Below, one piece after another: positions 1-9,485 of a stretch of DNA of 32,946 nucleotides (positions are counted from its first letter, which is position 1; the number at the start of each line of letters is the position of its first letter). The DNA comes from Pinguiococcus pyrenoidosus (taxonomy: Eukaryota > Sar > Pinguiophyceae > Pinguiochrysidales > Pinguiochrysidaceae), in NCBI GenBank assembly GCA_019677205.1, contig JAAMXY010001385.1:1-32946 (forward strand), in the 5' to 3' direction. The translations under genes were made by a program, and so were the position numbers. Below the pieces are notes generated by a model. The model had not been told where the DNA came from. It saw nothing but the letters and a program-made list of their open reading frames with translations, and searched no databases.

Positions 1-680
1 CGAGACCGATCCTCCCGGCTGGCGAGACGGGCTGCGCGTACGACGTGCCCGCGCTGGCAGCAGCCTTGCCGAAGGAGAATGACGCCGGCTGCTGGCCGTT
101 CGCCCTGAAGCTGGCGGAGGCGAAGGTGCTGCTCACCGCGTTTGCCGAGCAAGGGCGACAGAATCTAGAGAGAGCCCTTGGACGGTGGGACGCCGGCTCG
201 TTGCAGGGTTGGCTGGGCGTCGCGGGTCTGTGCGTCAGTGAAGAAGACACGGGCAAGTTCTGGCTGGTGTCCGCGAACGAGCAGTTCATCTCGATCGAGC
301 CGACGACGCCGCCCGCTGCTGGAGTCTCCGAGGCGCGCCTCTGCTTTGCGAGGAAGGGGGATTTCTCGAGCACCGGGCTCGCGGAGGCGGTGCGGCTCTG
401 CCGCCCGTATCGGCCTCAGAATCGTCCCCCTCTGAAGACGCGGGACGTGAACAAAGGGGATCGAGATCGCATCCTGTCTCAAGCTGAGGCGTCGCAGCGA
501 CCTCTCCCGTCGGGGTGGCTCTCGGACGGCTACGGCTACGTCAACATGCTCGGCCAGCGGAGCATGCGCCGCCCGGACGAGGAGGAGCTCGTTCAGGAAT
601 GGGTGGACGGAGTAAATCGCAGACGTGCCCGCGAGGAAGACGTCGCGATGGCTCTCCAGACCCTCCTGGACGTGCAGTAG
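1..680 (+). CDS. 3' end of an unrecognised protein gene (partial, runs off the left edge)
   Basis: An open frame enters from the left edge (first full codon at base 3) and stops at a TAG at 678-680, giving about 225 C-terminal residues. No in-window Met is needed as a start, since the frame is open from the edge. I do not recognise the family. The N-terminal part is Leu/Ala-rich and mildly helical. A middle stretch reads like a compact beta-rich domain (FWLVSANEQFISIEP). Near the end, the segment at 511-579 (LPSGWLSDGYGYVNMLGQRS, then MRRPD) faintly resembles a WW domain: a Pro-Gly-Trp start, aromatic-x-Asn, and a final Arg-Pro. The second Trp is a Met and the spacing is short, so this is only a resemblance. 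The tail is charged (EEELVQEW, RRRAREED). The last codons and stop are part of a local sequence duplication. Confidence 0.6.
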   Translation, partial: RPILPAGETGCAYDVPALAAALPKENDAGCWPFALKLAEAKVLLTAFAEQGRQNLERALGRWDAGSLQGWLGVAGLCVSEEDTGKFWLVSANEQFISIEPTTPPAAGVSEARLCFARKGDFSSTGLAEAVRLCRPYRPQNRPPLKTRDVNKGDRDRILSQAEASQRPLPSGWLSDGYGYVNMLGQRSMRRPDEEELVQEWVDGVNRRRAREEDVAMALQTLLDVQ

Positions 681-860
681 ATCCGAGCCTAGCGCCCTTC
701 GGCAAGTAGCCGCGAACCAGCCCCGAGAAGGCGAAGAAGTTTTACAGGCCAGGTTAGATTCGTAGCATCTATGTGCATGCAGTAGATCCGAGCCTAGCGC
801 CGTCCGACAAGGAGAAAAATTAGAGACGAAGCAGACGCGAAAGGCGAAGAAGTTTCACAG
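674..860. repeat. Imperfect direct duplication across a stop codon
   Basis: A 23-bp sequence beginning gcagtagatccgagcctagc occurs at 674-696 and again at 779-801, an offset of 105. A second element, aaggcgaagaagttt(t/c)acag, occurs at 728-747 and 841-860, an offset of 113. The order is the same in both copies, so this is one diverged tandem duplication of about 105-113 bp with a small indel. The first copy contains the last codon and the TAG stop of the gene ending at 680. The second copy lies wholly in the 3' flank. A weaker third echo, aagaagtttcctgagcttcacag, follows near 912-934. Confidence 0.8.
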
Positions 861-1271
861 ATTAGTTTGCTAGCAACACAATAGAGGACTCTTGAGCAGC
901 CACGGAAAAAAAAGAAGTTTCCTGAGCTTCACAGTTTACGATTGTAAGATTGCAGGCAGTTGCACCATCTGGTGGCCTGCGGCACGGCACACTTCCTGAA
1001 CGGGAGCACTCTACAGTCTTGCACACTCGCCTCACCATGTATGCATGCCCCTTCTCCGAATCATGTCCCTTTGCATTCTCATGACAGTTGATTTCCCCTT
1101 TGGTTTTTGGCGGTCAAACCTGCTGGACATTCCCTCGAACCCTATCACATTCACGCGGCCAGTTCGATGCACACTTTTTGCCAACACGCGTCTCGACATT
1201 TCCACATGAGACGGCCTCACGGCCCCCAAGGCCGCAGAAGACCGTCGTTTGAATCATGGTCCACAAAGCAA
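681..1271. other. Convergent intergenic stretch
   Basis: This 591-bp stretch lies between the 3' ends of the left-edge gene (+) and the RNA-binding protein gene (-). Apart from the second copy of the local duplication and an A-rich run near 906-913, I see no gene here. The small open frames are short, have no family features and probably belong to 3' UTRs. Confidence 0.6.
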
Positions 1272-3380
1272 CTACACGTTCTCTGCCTGCACTTCGGGCC
1301 CCTCGTAGAAGCCAGCGGCTGTCCGCATCGGCGCGGGATATGGCGCCATGGCGGGGAACGAGGCCGGCACCGACGGGTGCACGGCGGTCGGCACGGGACC
1401 CCGCATCTGCATCTGCGCATACTGGCCCGGCGGGTGCACGGGAGGGTGATGACCATGCGGGGAGCCCACCGGGGGCTGGGGAAATCCCACGGCCCCGGAA
1501 GGATACGGCATGCCTACAGCGGAGGGCAGGGCAAAGAAAGCCAAGCGCGGATGAGTTCGAAGCAGCCACGTCGTCGTGCGAAGGCGAGGAGCATCAAAGG
1601 AGAGGAACATCCACACGGAAATGGACAAGGAGGGCTACAGGGCAACTCGTAGCTGCCTTGCGTCTTGGAAGAAGAGAAGTACCTGTGACGGGCATGCGGG
1701 CGCGCATTCGGTTCGTGCCGGAGTAGGGCGCTCCGTTGGGCATCACGCCGTGGTGCCCAACGCTCATGTTCAGGTCTGCCGCGGGGGAGAAGTAGTTCAC
1801 GTACTGCGGATCCGAGCTGCCGGGTTCGTAGGGCTTCATGCCGGGCCGGGGGTAGGGCATGGTCCCCGGCGGGGAGGCGGCGGCGTGGCCGTTGGAGTGC
1901 GCTCCGGGGTGCATCAGGAAGGGCGCGGGCATGACGCCGTCGCGGCCGAGGCGGAGGCCGCCCAGCTGGGCCGTCAGGTCCTGGATGCCGCGTCCTACGG
2001 GCATGATTCTCGACTGCGGATAGAAGACTGCGCTCTGGGCCATGTCCAATCCCCTCGCGTTCTTGTTGTGCGCCATTTTCACCACCATGCCGCGGGTCGC
2101 CCCCTGCAGCTGCACGCCGTGCATGACCAGCGCCGCCTCGGCGGCTGCCTTGGTGGACATGTGCACGAACGCGGTGCAGCGCGACTCGCCCTTCTCGTCG
2201 TAGAGCACGCGGCACTCGAGGATGCGGCCGAAGCGGTTAAAGAGGCGGCACACGTCGTCCTTGGTGTACGTCTTGGGGATGTAGCTCACGTAGAGCTTGT
2301 TGTTGCGCAGGTTCCAGACGCCGGAGGCCGGCCTGGCGATGCTGACCTTGAGGCGCTTCTGCCCGATGTCGAGACCGTTGAGAGCCTCCAGGGCGGTCGC
2401 GGCGCAGTCATCCTTCTTGAATTTCACGAAGCCGTAGCAGAGGCTCATGCCGGTCTCCCGATCGCGCACGATCTTCACCGACTCCACCTCTCCGTGCGCG
2501 CTGAACAGGCGGAGGAGCTTGTCCTCGGTGATGTCGTGCGTCAGGTAGTTCACGATGAGGTTGTTCTGCGGGTACTCGCCGGCGCTCATGCCGCGGCCGG
2601 GGCCCAAGGCCACGCTGACCTTGAGGCGCTTGCCGCGCAGGGCGTAGCCCTGCTTCTCACTGATGGCCGCCGCCGCGGCCTCGTGCGCGAGGTACTTGAC
2701 GAAGCCGTAGCCGCAGGACACGCCGGTGGCCCGGTCGCGCACCACCTTGGTGCTCTCGATGTCGCCGTGCTCGGCGAAGATGCTGCGCAGCTCGTCCTCT
2801 GCGCAGTCGTTGGGCAGATAGTTCACGATGAGGTTGCAAAACTCCGCGTCCGCGGCGCTCTTGAGCGCGTCCTGCTCCTCCGCGCCTTCCTCCGCGACCG
2901 CGTCCTTGGGCGCGTGGCCGCGGAAGTCCTCCAGCGCCGCGTGCAGCACGTGCGCGCGCAGGGGCGCCTCCGGCGGGCTCTCTTTCCCGTCTTCCAGGAG
3001 GCTTTTGGCGCCGGCGCTGCCTTCCGCCAGAAGCAGATGCGCGCGCGCGTCCATGTTGCCTCCGAGGTCAGCGTCCTGAGGGGAGCGAGGCGCGTCAGAA
3101 ACCCATCTCTGGCCGTTTGCCGCCACCGGCTCCACTCAAACTTGGATCTTTTCTTCCGCCGCTTCGCGCTTCGCGCTTCGCGCGCGCTGCGTTCGAAGCG
3201 CCGCTTCTTTCTCGCGCGCGCACGTGCGCTCGCAGGCTCGCGAGGCGGCGTGCCACTCACCTCCGGCGTCGCGGCGCTGGGGAGCGCGGCCATGGCCGGC
3301 GCCGCGGTGCCGAGCAGAATGGGATTGGGCGGAAGGCCTCGCGTCGCCTCTCCCGCGTCCGGTGTGGGCTCTTCCACCAT
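1272..3380 (-). CDS. ELAV/Hu-like RNA-binding protein with three RRMs
   Basis: Proposed CDS: complement join(1272..1513, 1683..3075, 3261..3380), 584 residues. The introns are 3076-3260 (GTGAGT...CAG) and 1514-1682 (GTACTT...TAG), and both junctions keep phase. RRM1 is about residues 121-195 (RNP2 LIVNYL, RNP1 GYGFVKY). RRM2 is about 212-287 (LIVNYL, CYGFVKF). RRM3 is about 299-375 (LYVSYI, CTAFVHM) after a short linker. Two near-identical tandem RRMs plus a separate third RRM is the ELAV/Hu/Sex-lethal layout; such proteins bind U-rich or AU-rich RNA and control splicing, stability or translation. The roughly 120 residues before RRM1 are acidic and Ala-rich. The roughly 200-residue tail is rich in Pro, Gly, Met and His and probably disordered. 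The first exon begins at ATG 3380; a downstream in-frame Met in exon 2 (residue 48) is an alternative start. The family call is firm; the exact orthologue is not. Confidence 0.87.
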
Positions 3381-4060
3381 CGGGCTTGCGCTCTACCGCC
3401 GCAGCATAGCTTCGCGCGTCGCTGAGCGGATGTCGGTCGAGAGAGATGGGGTCGCTGCGCAGAGAGACGCACTTGAACTCCGACGTCGCGCCGCCTCCCT
3501 TTGCCGCCGTCCACCCATTGCTGCACGTGTACATCCCGCGCATAAGCAAGAATGGATATAAAACCAGGCAGATGGGGCGGTCCCGCCGAAACAAGTTTGA
3601 GGTGGAAACTCTTGCGTTTCCCTCCGAAACAAGTGATATTATGTTGTGTTCGTTTTAGTGCTTATCATATTTAACTCAAAATATGATTAGACCCTTTGCT
3701 TCATCAGTATTCTATATTATATCAGAGAAGTATTTTATCGTTGGATGAAAAGAAATTCGTAAGCGGAGGAAAGGACGAGTTTCACTTTGCCAGCTGAAGG
3801 CGCGAACGCTGGGCCAATTGGAAGCGAGGAGATCATTGACCTTCAGGTATGCACGCCAATACATGATTCCGGAAGGCACCGCCTCGACGAATCGGCGCGG
3901 CTGAATCGCTACTTCACTTGAAACATGCACGAACAGCGGCCAACTTCACAGTTGTCTGTTATGTTGAACGAAGTATGGCTGGACACAAGCTGGCCCGTGT
4001 GGAAGCCTCTCGATGCGGGATCTTGCATGCCTTCGAGATGCCCGCTTGCTTGCCGATTCT

Positions 4061-4085
4061 CGCCGCGCCGCGCCGCGCCGCGCCG
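4061..4085. repeat. CGCCG pentanucleotide microsatellite
   Basis: Five exact tandem copies of CGCCG, followed by a partial copy (CGCC). This is a simple sequence repeat in noncoding DNA with no sign of function. Confidence 0.9.
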
Positions 4086-4365
4086 CGCCCTTCCCTCCTC
4101 TGTGAACCCCTTGCCCCGCGGAGCAGCCACCAAGAGAGCTGCGCTGAGCCGACTCGGTCCCATCTGACACGCACGAACTGCGCGCGACCACGGCACCTGT
4201 GGCTGCGTGGCTGGCGGCCGGCCGGCGCCGCGCGCATCATGATGCATCGCTCATCAGCCAGTTCTTACTTCGGTGCAATCGATGCATCAATCATCATGCA
4301 CGGAGACGCACGCACACAAGCCAAGGCAGATGCATTGCTTCAGCACCACGATTCCGCTCATCGCG

Positions 4366-4465
4366 GCGCGCCTCGAGCGAGACCTATCGAAGTCGCTCAA
4401 GGCGCAGGCCTCGAGACCTATCGAAGGCGCAGGCCTCGAGACCTATCGAAGGCGCAAGCAAGGCC
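4366..4465. repeat. 25-bp tandem repeat
   Basis: The 25-bp unit ggcgcaggcctcgagaccta + tcgaa is present as two exact adjacent copies (4401-4425, 4426-4450). A diverged partial copy precedes them (4366-4400, cctcgagcgagacctatcga) and a truncated one follows (from 4451, ggcgcaagcaaggcc). It lies in noncoding DNA about 1 kb upstream of the GSK3 start. Confidence 0.85.
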
Positions 4466-5416
4466 ATAGCTGCCTGCAACCCAAAACGCAAAACTCAGAA
4501 CATCCCGAAAACCGGCGAAGCTTATCCTTCGCCCCATTCGGTCCTGCGGGTCGGTGTTCAGAACTCAGAACTATCTTTGCGCTTCGGTGCGCTCCGGAGG
4601 GACCCACTGCCGGCGAAACGGCCGCAGAAACATTGCCCCATGCAGCCCTTTATCCCCGCATCTTACGGCTTCGACAAGGCCTGCTCCTTTTTCCCGCTCA
4701 CTTCTTCCATTCCTCGGTGGCTCGTGATTGGCGCAGCTCCATTCTGGAATTCCAAGCGTACGGGACTTGAATGCGAACATGAGCGTCGAATGCTCCTAAC
4801 GATAGGAAGCGCTTGCTAGTTACGCCGGAGTTGGAGCCGCGCGTTTTGCTCCGCTCGCCTTCCGCATCGCGCACGCCACCAGCGCGGGCTTCCAGAAGCC
4901 TCCTGTGAGCTGTCGGAGCGCGCGCGACGCGCCACGAGCGCCAGACACGCGCCGGGCGCGCGACTTCTGGAGACGCCGAGATCCGCAGCGGATCTGAACT
5001 ACAGGGGCGCTTGGCGGGCGTAACGTCTGGCCGGGGCCGGCGTCGATGCTGCAGGCGCTTCGTCGCTGAACTTCGCACACCTGCGCAGAGAGTGAGCTAC
5101 GGGCCCAGGGTGAGTCGCAGAGCGCAAGCGCAAGCGCGGGCGCGAAGAAGCGCGGCGAAGGCCGTCGAACGGGTCCGGGGGGCCGCGCCGCCTCAGGCGC
5201 TCCCGCGGAGTGGAAGTGGCGCAAAGCGGCCTCGGAGGCACGGCATCCGTGTGTGGAAGAGAGCGGAGAGAGATAGAGTGGCGCGAGCCGCGGAATTTAG
5301 CGTCGGACGGAAGATCCCGGGGGGGGAGCCGCATTTTGAGACGCTGGAGAGAAGAGGGGAGAAAGCGCTCTGTCTCACCGCTTCCCTTCGTCTGGTGTCG
5401 CAGGAGATCTGACGAC

Positions 5417-6765
5417 ATGGAGCCCGAGCGAGCGGAATCCAAGGCCACCAGCAATGGCCCGGCCGCGGAGGGCGCCCGCGGCGCCAATGCGGGAGGCTCA
5501 TCTGGAGGAGGGGAGGACGAGGGCGGCCACATGATCAGCTACTCGGCAGAAAGGATCATCGGGAACGGCTCCTTTGGAGTCGTCTTTCAGGTGCGTGCGG
5601 CTGCCTGCCCGAGTTTGAAGGGGGAGGCGCCACGCTGGGACTGGGTTCCTCGGTCCTGGGATGCATCGGTCTCATGTTGTTGGTGGTTGTGCGATGTTGC
5701 CGCTCCGTCCAGGCCGTGAGTGTCGAGACGGGGGAAGTCGTGGCCATCAAGAAGGTGCTCCAGGACAAGCGCTTTAAGAATCGAGAACTTACCATCATGC
5801 GCATGCTGGCGAAGAACCCGCATCCGAACATCGTGCTCTTAAAGCACTGCTTCTACTCCAACGGGACAAGGAACGACGAGCTGTACCTCAACCTGGTGCT
5901 GGAGTTCGTGCCGGAGACCGTCTGGTCGATCGCGCGGCAGTACCAGAAAAGCAAGCAGACCCTGCCGCACTTCTTCGTCAAGCTATATGTGTACCAGCTC
6001 TGTCGCGCGCTCGCGCAGATCCACGCCTTAGGGATCTGCCACCGTGACATCAAGCCCCAGAACTTGCTTTTAGACCCAGCGACGCACGTTCTGAAGCTCT
6101 GCGACTTCGGCTCCGCGAAGGTCCTCGTGCCCGGCGAGCCGAACGTTAGTTACATCTGTAGTCGCTACTACCGCGCGCCGGAGCTCATCTTCGGCGCGAC
6201 GGACTACACGACGGCCATCGACGTGTGGTCCTCGGGCTGCGTCACAGGGGAGCTGCTTCTGGGCCAGCCGGTCTTCCCGGGGGAGTCGGGCGTAGATCAG
6301 CTCGTGGAGATCATCAAGGTGCTGGGCACGCCGACCAAGGAGGAGATCCGGGCGATGAACTCGAACTATAGCGAGTTCAAGTTCCCGCAGATCAAGGCAC
6401 ATCCGTGGTCGCAGGTGTTCCGCTCTCGTACGCCGCCCGAGGCCATCAGCCTCGTGAGCGCGATGCTTGCGTACGACCCGCTGAGGCGCTTGACGCCCCT
6501 GGGGGCCTGCGCGCACGCCTTCTTCGACGAGCTGCGGAATCCGGACACCACGCTGCCGAACGGGCGCGACTTGCCACCGCTCTTCAACTTCACGGAAGCG
6601 GAGATGCGGAACAACGAGGACGTGTGCATGCAATTGACACCCGCGCACGCCGTCGCGGCGCTCCGGGAAGCCGAGGGAAATGAAGCGGGCGATAACATGG
6701 GCCATCTCGCCGCAGCCGAGAACGGCCAACGGGACATGTCAGCGGTGTCCCAGGTGGTACGCTAG
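5417..6765 (+). CDS. GSK3: Glycogen synthase kinase 3 (shaggy-like) Ser/Thr kinase
   Basis: CDS join(5417..5590, 5713..6765), 408 residues. The 122-bp intron (GTGCGT...CAG) is phase 0 and interrupts the Gly-rich loop region after GVVFQ. The whole kinase core is present: Gly loop GNGSFGVV (49-56), ATP lysine K71, HRD at 168-170, DFG at 189-191, and APE at 213-215. The GSK3-specific pocket for pre-phosphorylated substrates is intact: R82, R169 and K194 match R96, R180 and K205 of human GSK3-beta. The activation-loop tyrosine is Y205 in [13 protein letters not shown] (human Y216). GSK3 phosphorylates many primed substrates in metabolism, cell fate and cytoskeletal signalling. The N-terminal 40 residues are Gly/Ser/Glu-rich and lack an obvious inhibitory Ser9-type RPRTTSF motif. 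The C-terminal 60 residues diverge. The start is the first ATG before the kinase domain, in a good context (gacATGG). Confidence 0.95.
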
Positions 6766-7549
6766 CTGTCGTGCGGCTCCCGAACGCCTGCGCCAGGCCC
6801 TGCGCCATGCCTTGCTCATCTCGTTCCTCTGCCGCCTCGCCAGGTTCCTGAACCCATCCAGACGGGGCCGACTACCTCCGGATCATAAATGACCCTGCGA
6901 AGCTGAGCCAACACGAAGCTCTGGTGATACGGGAGATGACATCGCATACAGGAATACATATGTATATACTTACACGTTCATCGGTTGCGTTGGCCATTCA
7001 GCTGGCCATTGGACCGTAGTCCGCCCGGAGGGAAGTGGAGCTTGCGTTGCCGAGTACCGTTGCGACGATGAAGAGAAGGTCGTCTTGCGTGCTTGCGTTC
7101 GCGAGAGCGTGTTCACACCATCATCATCTTTGTGGGCCGCCGCCAGCACGACGTGTCTCCCATGGACACTGCGGACTGGGCGGAGTAGGGAGTAAGGAAA
7201 GCGTGCATGAGAGTGCAGGGACGCCGTGTCCGTCCCGTCTTGCTTGAGGCTCGTGTGTGGTAGGGATAAAGCCGTCCACCCCGTCGTGATCACGAGCAAG
7301 TTGCCTTCGTTTCTTTGTTGCGTTCTCCTTCGGCTCAGACCGGAAAGTTGCGAGAGCTGGTGCAGGCGAAGCCTGCCGTGGGTTTTTGGACGCTTTCTTT
7401 TGGTATGAGAAGTTGCTTGTCTGTCTCTCCTCGAGTTTCCCTCTTCTCTAGGCTTTCCGCTAGTCTCTCGTACCATGCCGTGATCCAGAACGGCCGGGCC
7501 GCGCCTCCGAGCCGCTTGCATCTACTAATGAATCCCTGCTCTTCTGTGT
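6766..7549. other. Convergent intergenic stretch
   Basis: This 784-bp stretch lies between the 3' ends of the GSK3 gene (+) and the CaMK-like gene (-). It contains a 12-bp palindrome ATACATATGTAT (6954-6965) in an AT-rich patch and a pyrimidine-rich stretch from about 7400 to 7570. An open frame of 183 codons on the minus strand (6970-7521) has no recognisable features, and I do not call it a gene. Confidence 0.55.
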
Positions 7550-8947
7550 CTACTCGCGCTCATCCTCCTCTTCCACCTCGTCTTCATCCTCGGCCTCTCG
7601 CCGGTCTTCTTCCCGGTCATGGCCTTCTTCCCCGCCGTCCACCTGTGCCCCCGGCTCGGGCGTAGGAGTGTCGTCGCTGGTAGTGGTGTACGCAGCCTGC
7701 TTTCCGTCCGCCGCCATCGCTTCGGCCTCCTCGACCGCCTGATCCTGCTCCGCGGCAGACGGCTCCTCGATGGCTGGCGTCTCCTTCTGGTCCTGGACAT
7801 CCTCCTCCACCTTCTTCTCCTGCTCTTTGGCCGCCTCTTCCTCAACCTCGATTTCGTGCTGTGCGCTTTTGATGACGTCGACGAGGCGCCCGGTCGCGAC
7901 CGCGGCGTGGACTGCGGCGCGGAACTTCCTTCGCGCGTTGAAGAGCTTGATCACCGCAATGGACTTGTCCAGGCCGCGGCGCGTCAGGACGCTCTTCTCC
8001 TGAATGAGCCACGGGTGCTGCAGTGCCTGCTCGGCCGTGAGGCGCTCCTCGGGGTCGATGACGAGGAGCTTGGAGACGAAGTCCTTGGCCTCGTCAGACA
8101 CGTGTCCGAAGTAGTCGGGATGGAACTCGTACTCGGCGCTGAGCACCTTCCTCACCAGATCACGGGCGCTGCGGTCGTAGAAGGGCATGTAGCCGCCGAG
8201 CATGATGAACACCACGCATCCGATGCTCCACATGTCGACGGCCGTGCCATAGGGCTGCCGCCTCAGCATCTCGGGTGCGACGTAGTTCGGAGTCCCCTTG
8301 AGCTGGGTGGCCTGGCCACCCCCGAGACGTCTGGAGCTGCCGAACTCGGTGATGGTCAGGCTCCGATCGTCATACTGCTGTGCCAAGACGAGAGCCTCGG
8401 GCTTGATGTCGCGGTGCACGACGCCCCTCGAGTGGAGATACGCCAAGGTCTCGATGATCGTGACAACCGCCTCTCGCGCGTCATCCTCGGTGTAGTGCCT
8501 CTGCATTGCCAGGGAGGGACGCATCAGCTTGTCCGGGTGCTGGCGCCGCGTTGCGCTTCAGCGGGCTTTCCCTTCGCCCGGAGAACGTACCAGATGGGCA
8601 ATGCGCTCGAGGAGTTCTCCGCCGTTGAGCGCTTCCGTGACGACGATGAACCTGTCCGGATGCTCCTGGAAGTCCGTGAACTTCACGACGTGCGGGTGGT
8701 CCACGGCCTTCAGGATCTCGACCTCCTCCAGGGCGTCCGCCTCGTCCACCAGGTAGCGCCGCTCGATCATCTTGAGCGTGTACTGCTTGTCCTCCACTCC
8801 CGGCACACACACGCGCACCACGCGGCCATACAGCCCTTCGCCCAGCTCCTCGATCACCTGGTAGCCGGCGATCTCCTCGCCCTCGAAGCTGGGCACGACG
8901 GGCTCTGCCACTTGCGGCTCCGCCGCCTTCGAACTCGTGCATCCCAT
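7550..8947 (-). CDS. CaMK-family kinase, probably acylated, with non-canonical metal-binding residues
   Basis: CDS complement join(7550..8500, 8591..8947), 435 residues. The 90-bp intron (GTACGT...CAG) is phase 0, and the join ERIAHL-RHYTEDDA matches CaMK spacing without gaps. The N-terminus MGCTSSK is a classic N-myristoylation (Gly2) plus palmitoylation (Cys3) signal, suggesting membrane attachment. The kinase domain runs from about 29 to 283: Gly loop GEGLYGRV (36-43), Lys59, alpha-C Glu75, HRD 148-150, Lys152. Two key residues differ. The catalytic-loop Asn is Ala155 (KPEA for KPEN), and DFG is EFG (171-173). Residues 306-311 (FNARRK) begin a helix very like the CaMKII/CASK calmodulin-binding autoinhibitory segment. 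The last roughly 100 residues are Glu-rich and probably disordered. CASK also lacks both metal ligands and works with little or no Mg2+. This protein may be a pseudokinase or an atypical kinase. Confidence 0.88.
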
Positions 8948-9485
8948 GCTCCTGACGCCAGCAGAAGCTTTCGCTGGACCTGCCGCCTAGGGGCTGGGGT
9001 GCTCCAGCTAGATGGCCCTGCAGCTTCTGGGGGCTCGACCGGCTCCTCGGGAGGTGCCTCTGGGCAGGAGAGGCGGGAAGCCGAAGCCGGCGCTGACGAC
9101 ACGGAGGAGAGGGTCAGGCGTTTGATGGACACAGTTTGGACTGTGCTGTGCGGTTATGCCATGGCTGGATAAGGGTCCGACTGATGAGTCATTGTGGAAG
9201 ACATGGAAGCTTCGGATTGGTGAGGGGAAGGACGTAGGCCACCGCCATTGGTTGCGGTGGTTCAAGCGCAATTTGAAGTGCATTGTATGGAGCGTGCGGC
9301 AGCTCCCGGAACAATCGGTTTTTACCCGATCTCCCTTCGACGCAGAAACTGGCATTCGTCATTCCAGCGACGAAAACCGGATCTCCGGAGCTCCGCACGG
9401 AACGAGAACGGAAACCAGATATCAGCTGAGAGGGAGAAGAGAACTTCGCCGCCTATCGCTGAATTCCGACAATCGGCCTCTGGCG
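8948..9485. promoter_or_regulatory. Divergent intergenic region, presumed bidirectional promoter
   Basis: The 538 bp between the start codons of the CaMK-like gene (-) and the helicase gene (+) must hold both 5' UTRs and promoters. I see no TATA box or other defined element. The plus-strand frame of the helicase stays open back to 9156, but that extension has no similarity to the helicase N-terminus and I treat it as 5' UTR. Confidence 0.45.

Larger units (their letters stand above)
3381..5416. other. 2-kb intergenic region between divergent genes
   Basis: This separates the RNA-binding protein gene (-) from the GSK3 gene (+), so both promoters should lie here. I see no convincing gene. Open frames of up to 206 codons on both strands have no family features, are low in complexity and run through the repeats. 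The stretch 3640-3745 is visibly AT-rich compared with its surroundings. A TATAAAA string sits at 3557-3563, but it is about 1.9 kb from the GSK3 start and in the wrong orientation for the RNA-binding gene, so I do not call it a promoter. A 12-bp palindrome, GCATCATGATGC, is at 4234-4245. Confidence 0.6.

Noticed and set aside
1576-3561. 661-codon plus-strand open frame
   Set aside because: It is antisense to the three-RRM protein, whose RNP motifs and splice sites are clear. The antisense product is a low-complexity Ala/Val/Arg/His sequence without features.
3712-3930. 72-codon minus-strand open frame in the AT-rich stretch
   Set aside because: Short, with no family features and no matching neighbouring exon with good splice sites.
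4199-4819. 206-codon plus-strand open frame upstream of GSK3
   Set aside because: It runs through the 25-bp tandem repeats and has no recognisable features.
7619-9172. 517-codon plus-strand open frame
   Set aside because: It is antisense to the CaMK-like gene and follows its codon bias; the kinase motifs on the minus strand decide the issue.
9156-9485. 110-residue N-terminal extension of the helicase
   Set aside because: In frame and open, but unlike DDX49/Dbp8 N-termini and lacking coding character; a typical start is at 9486.
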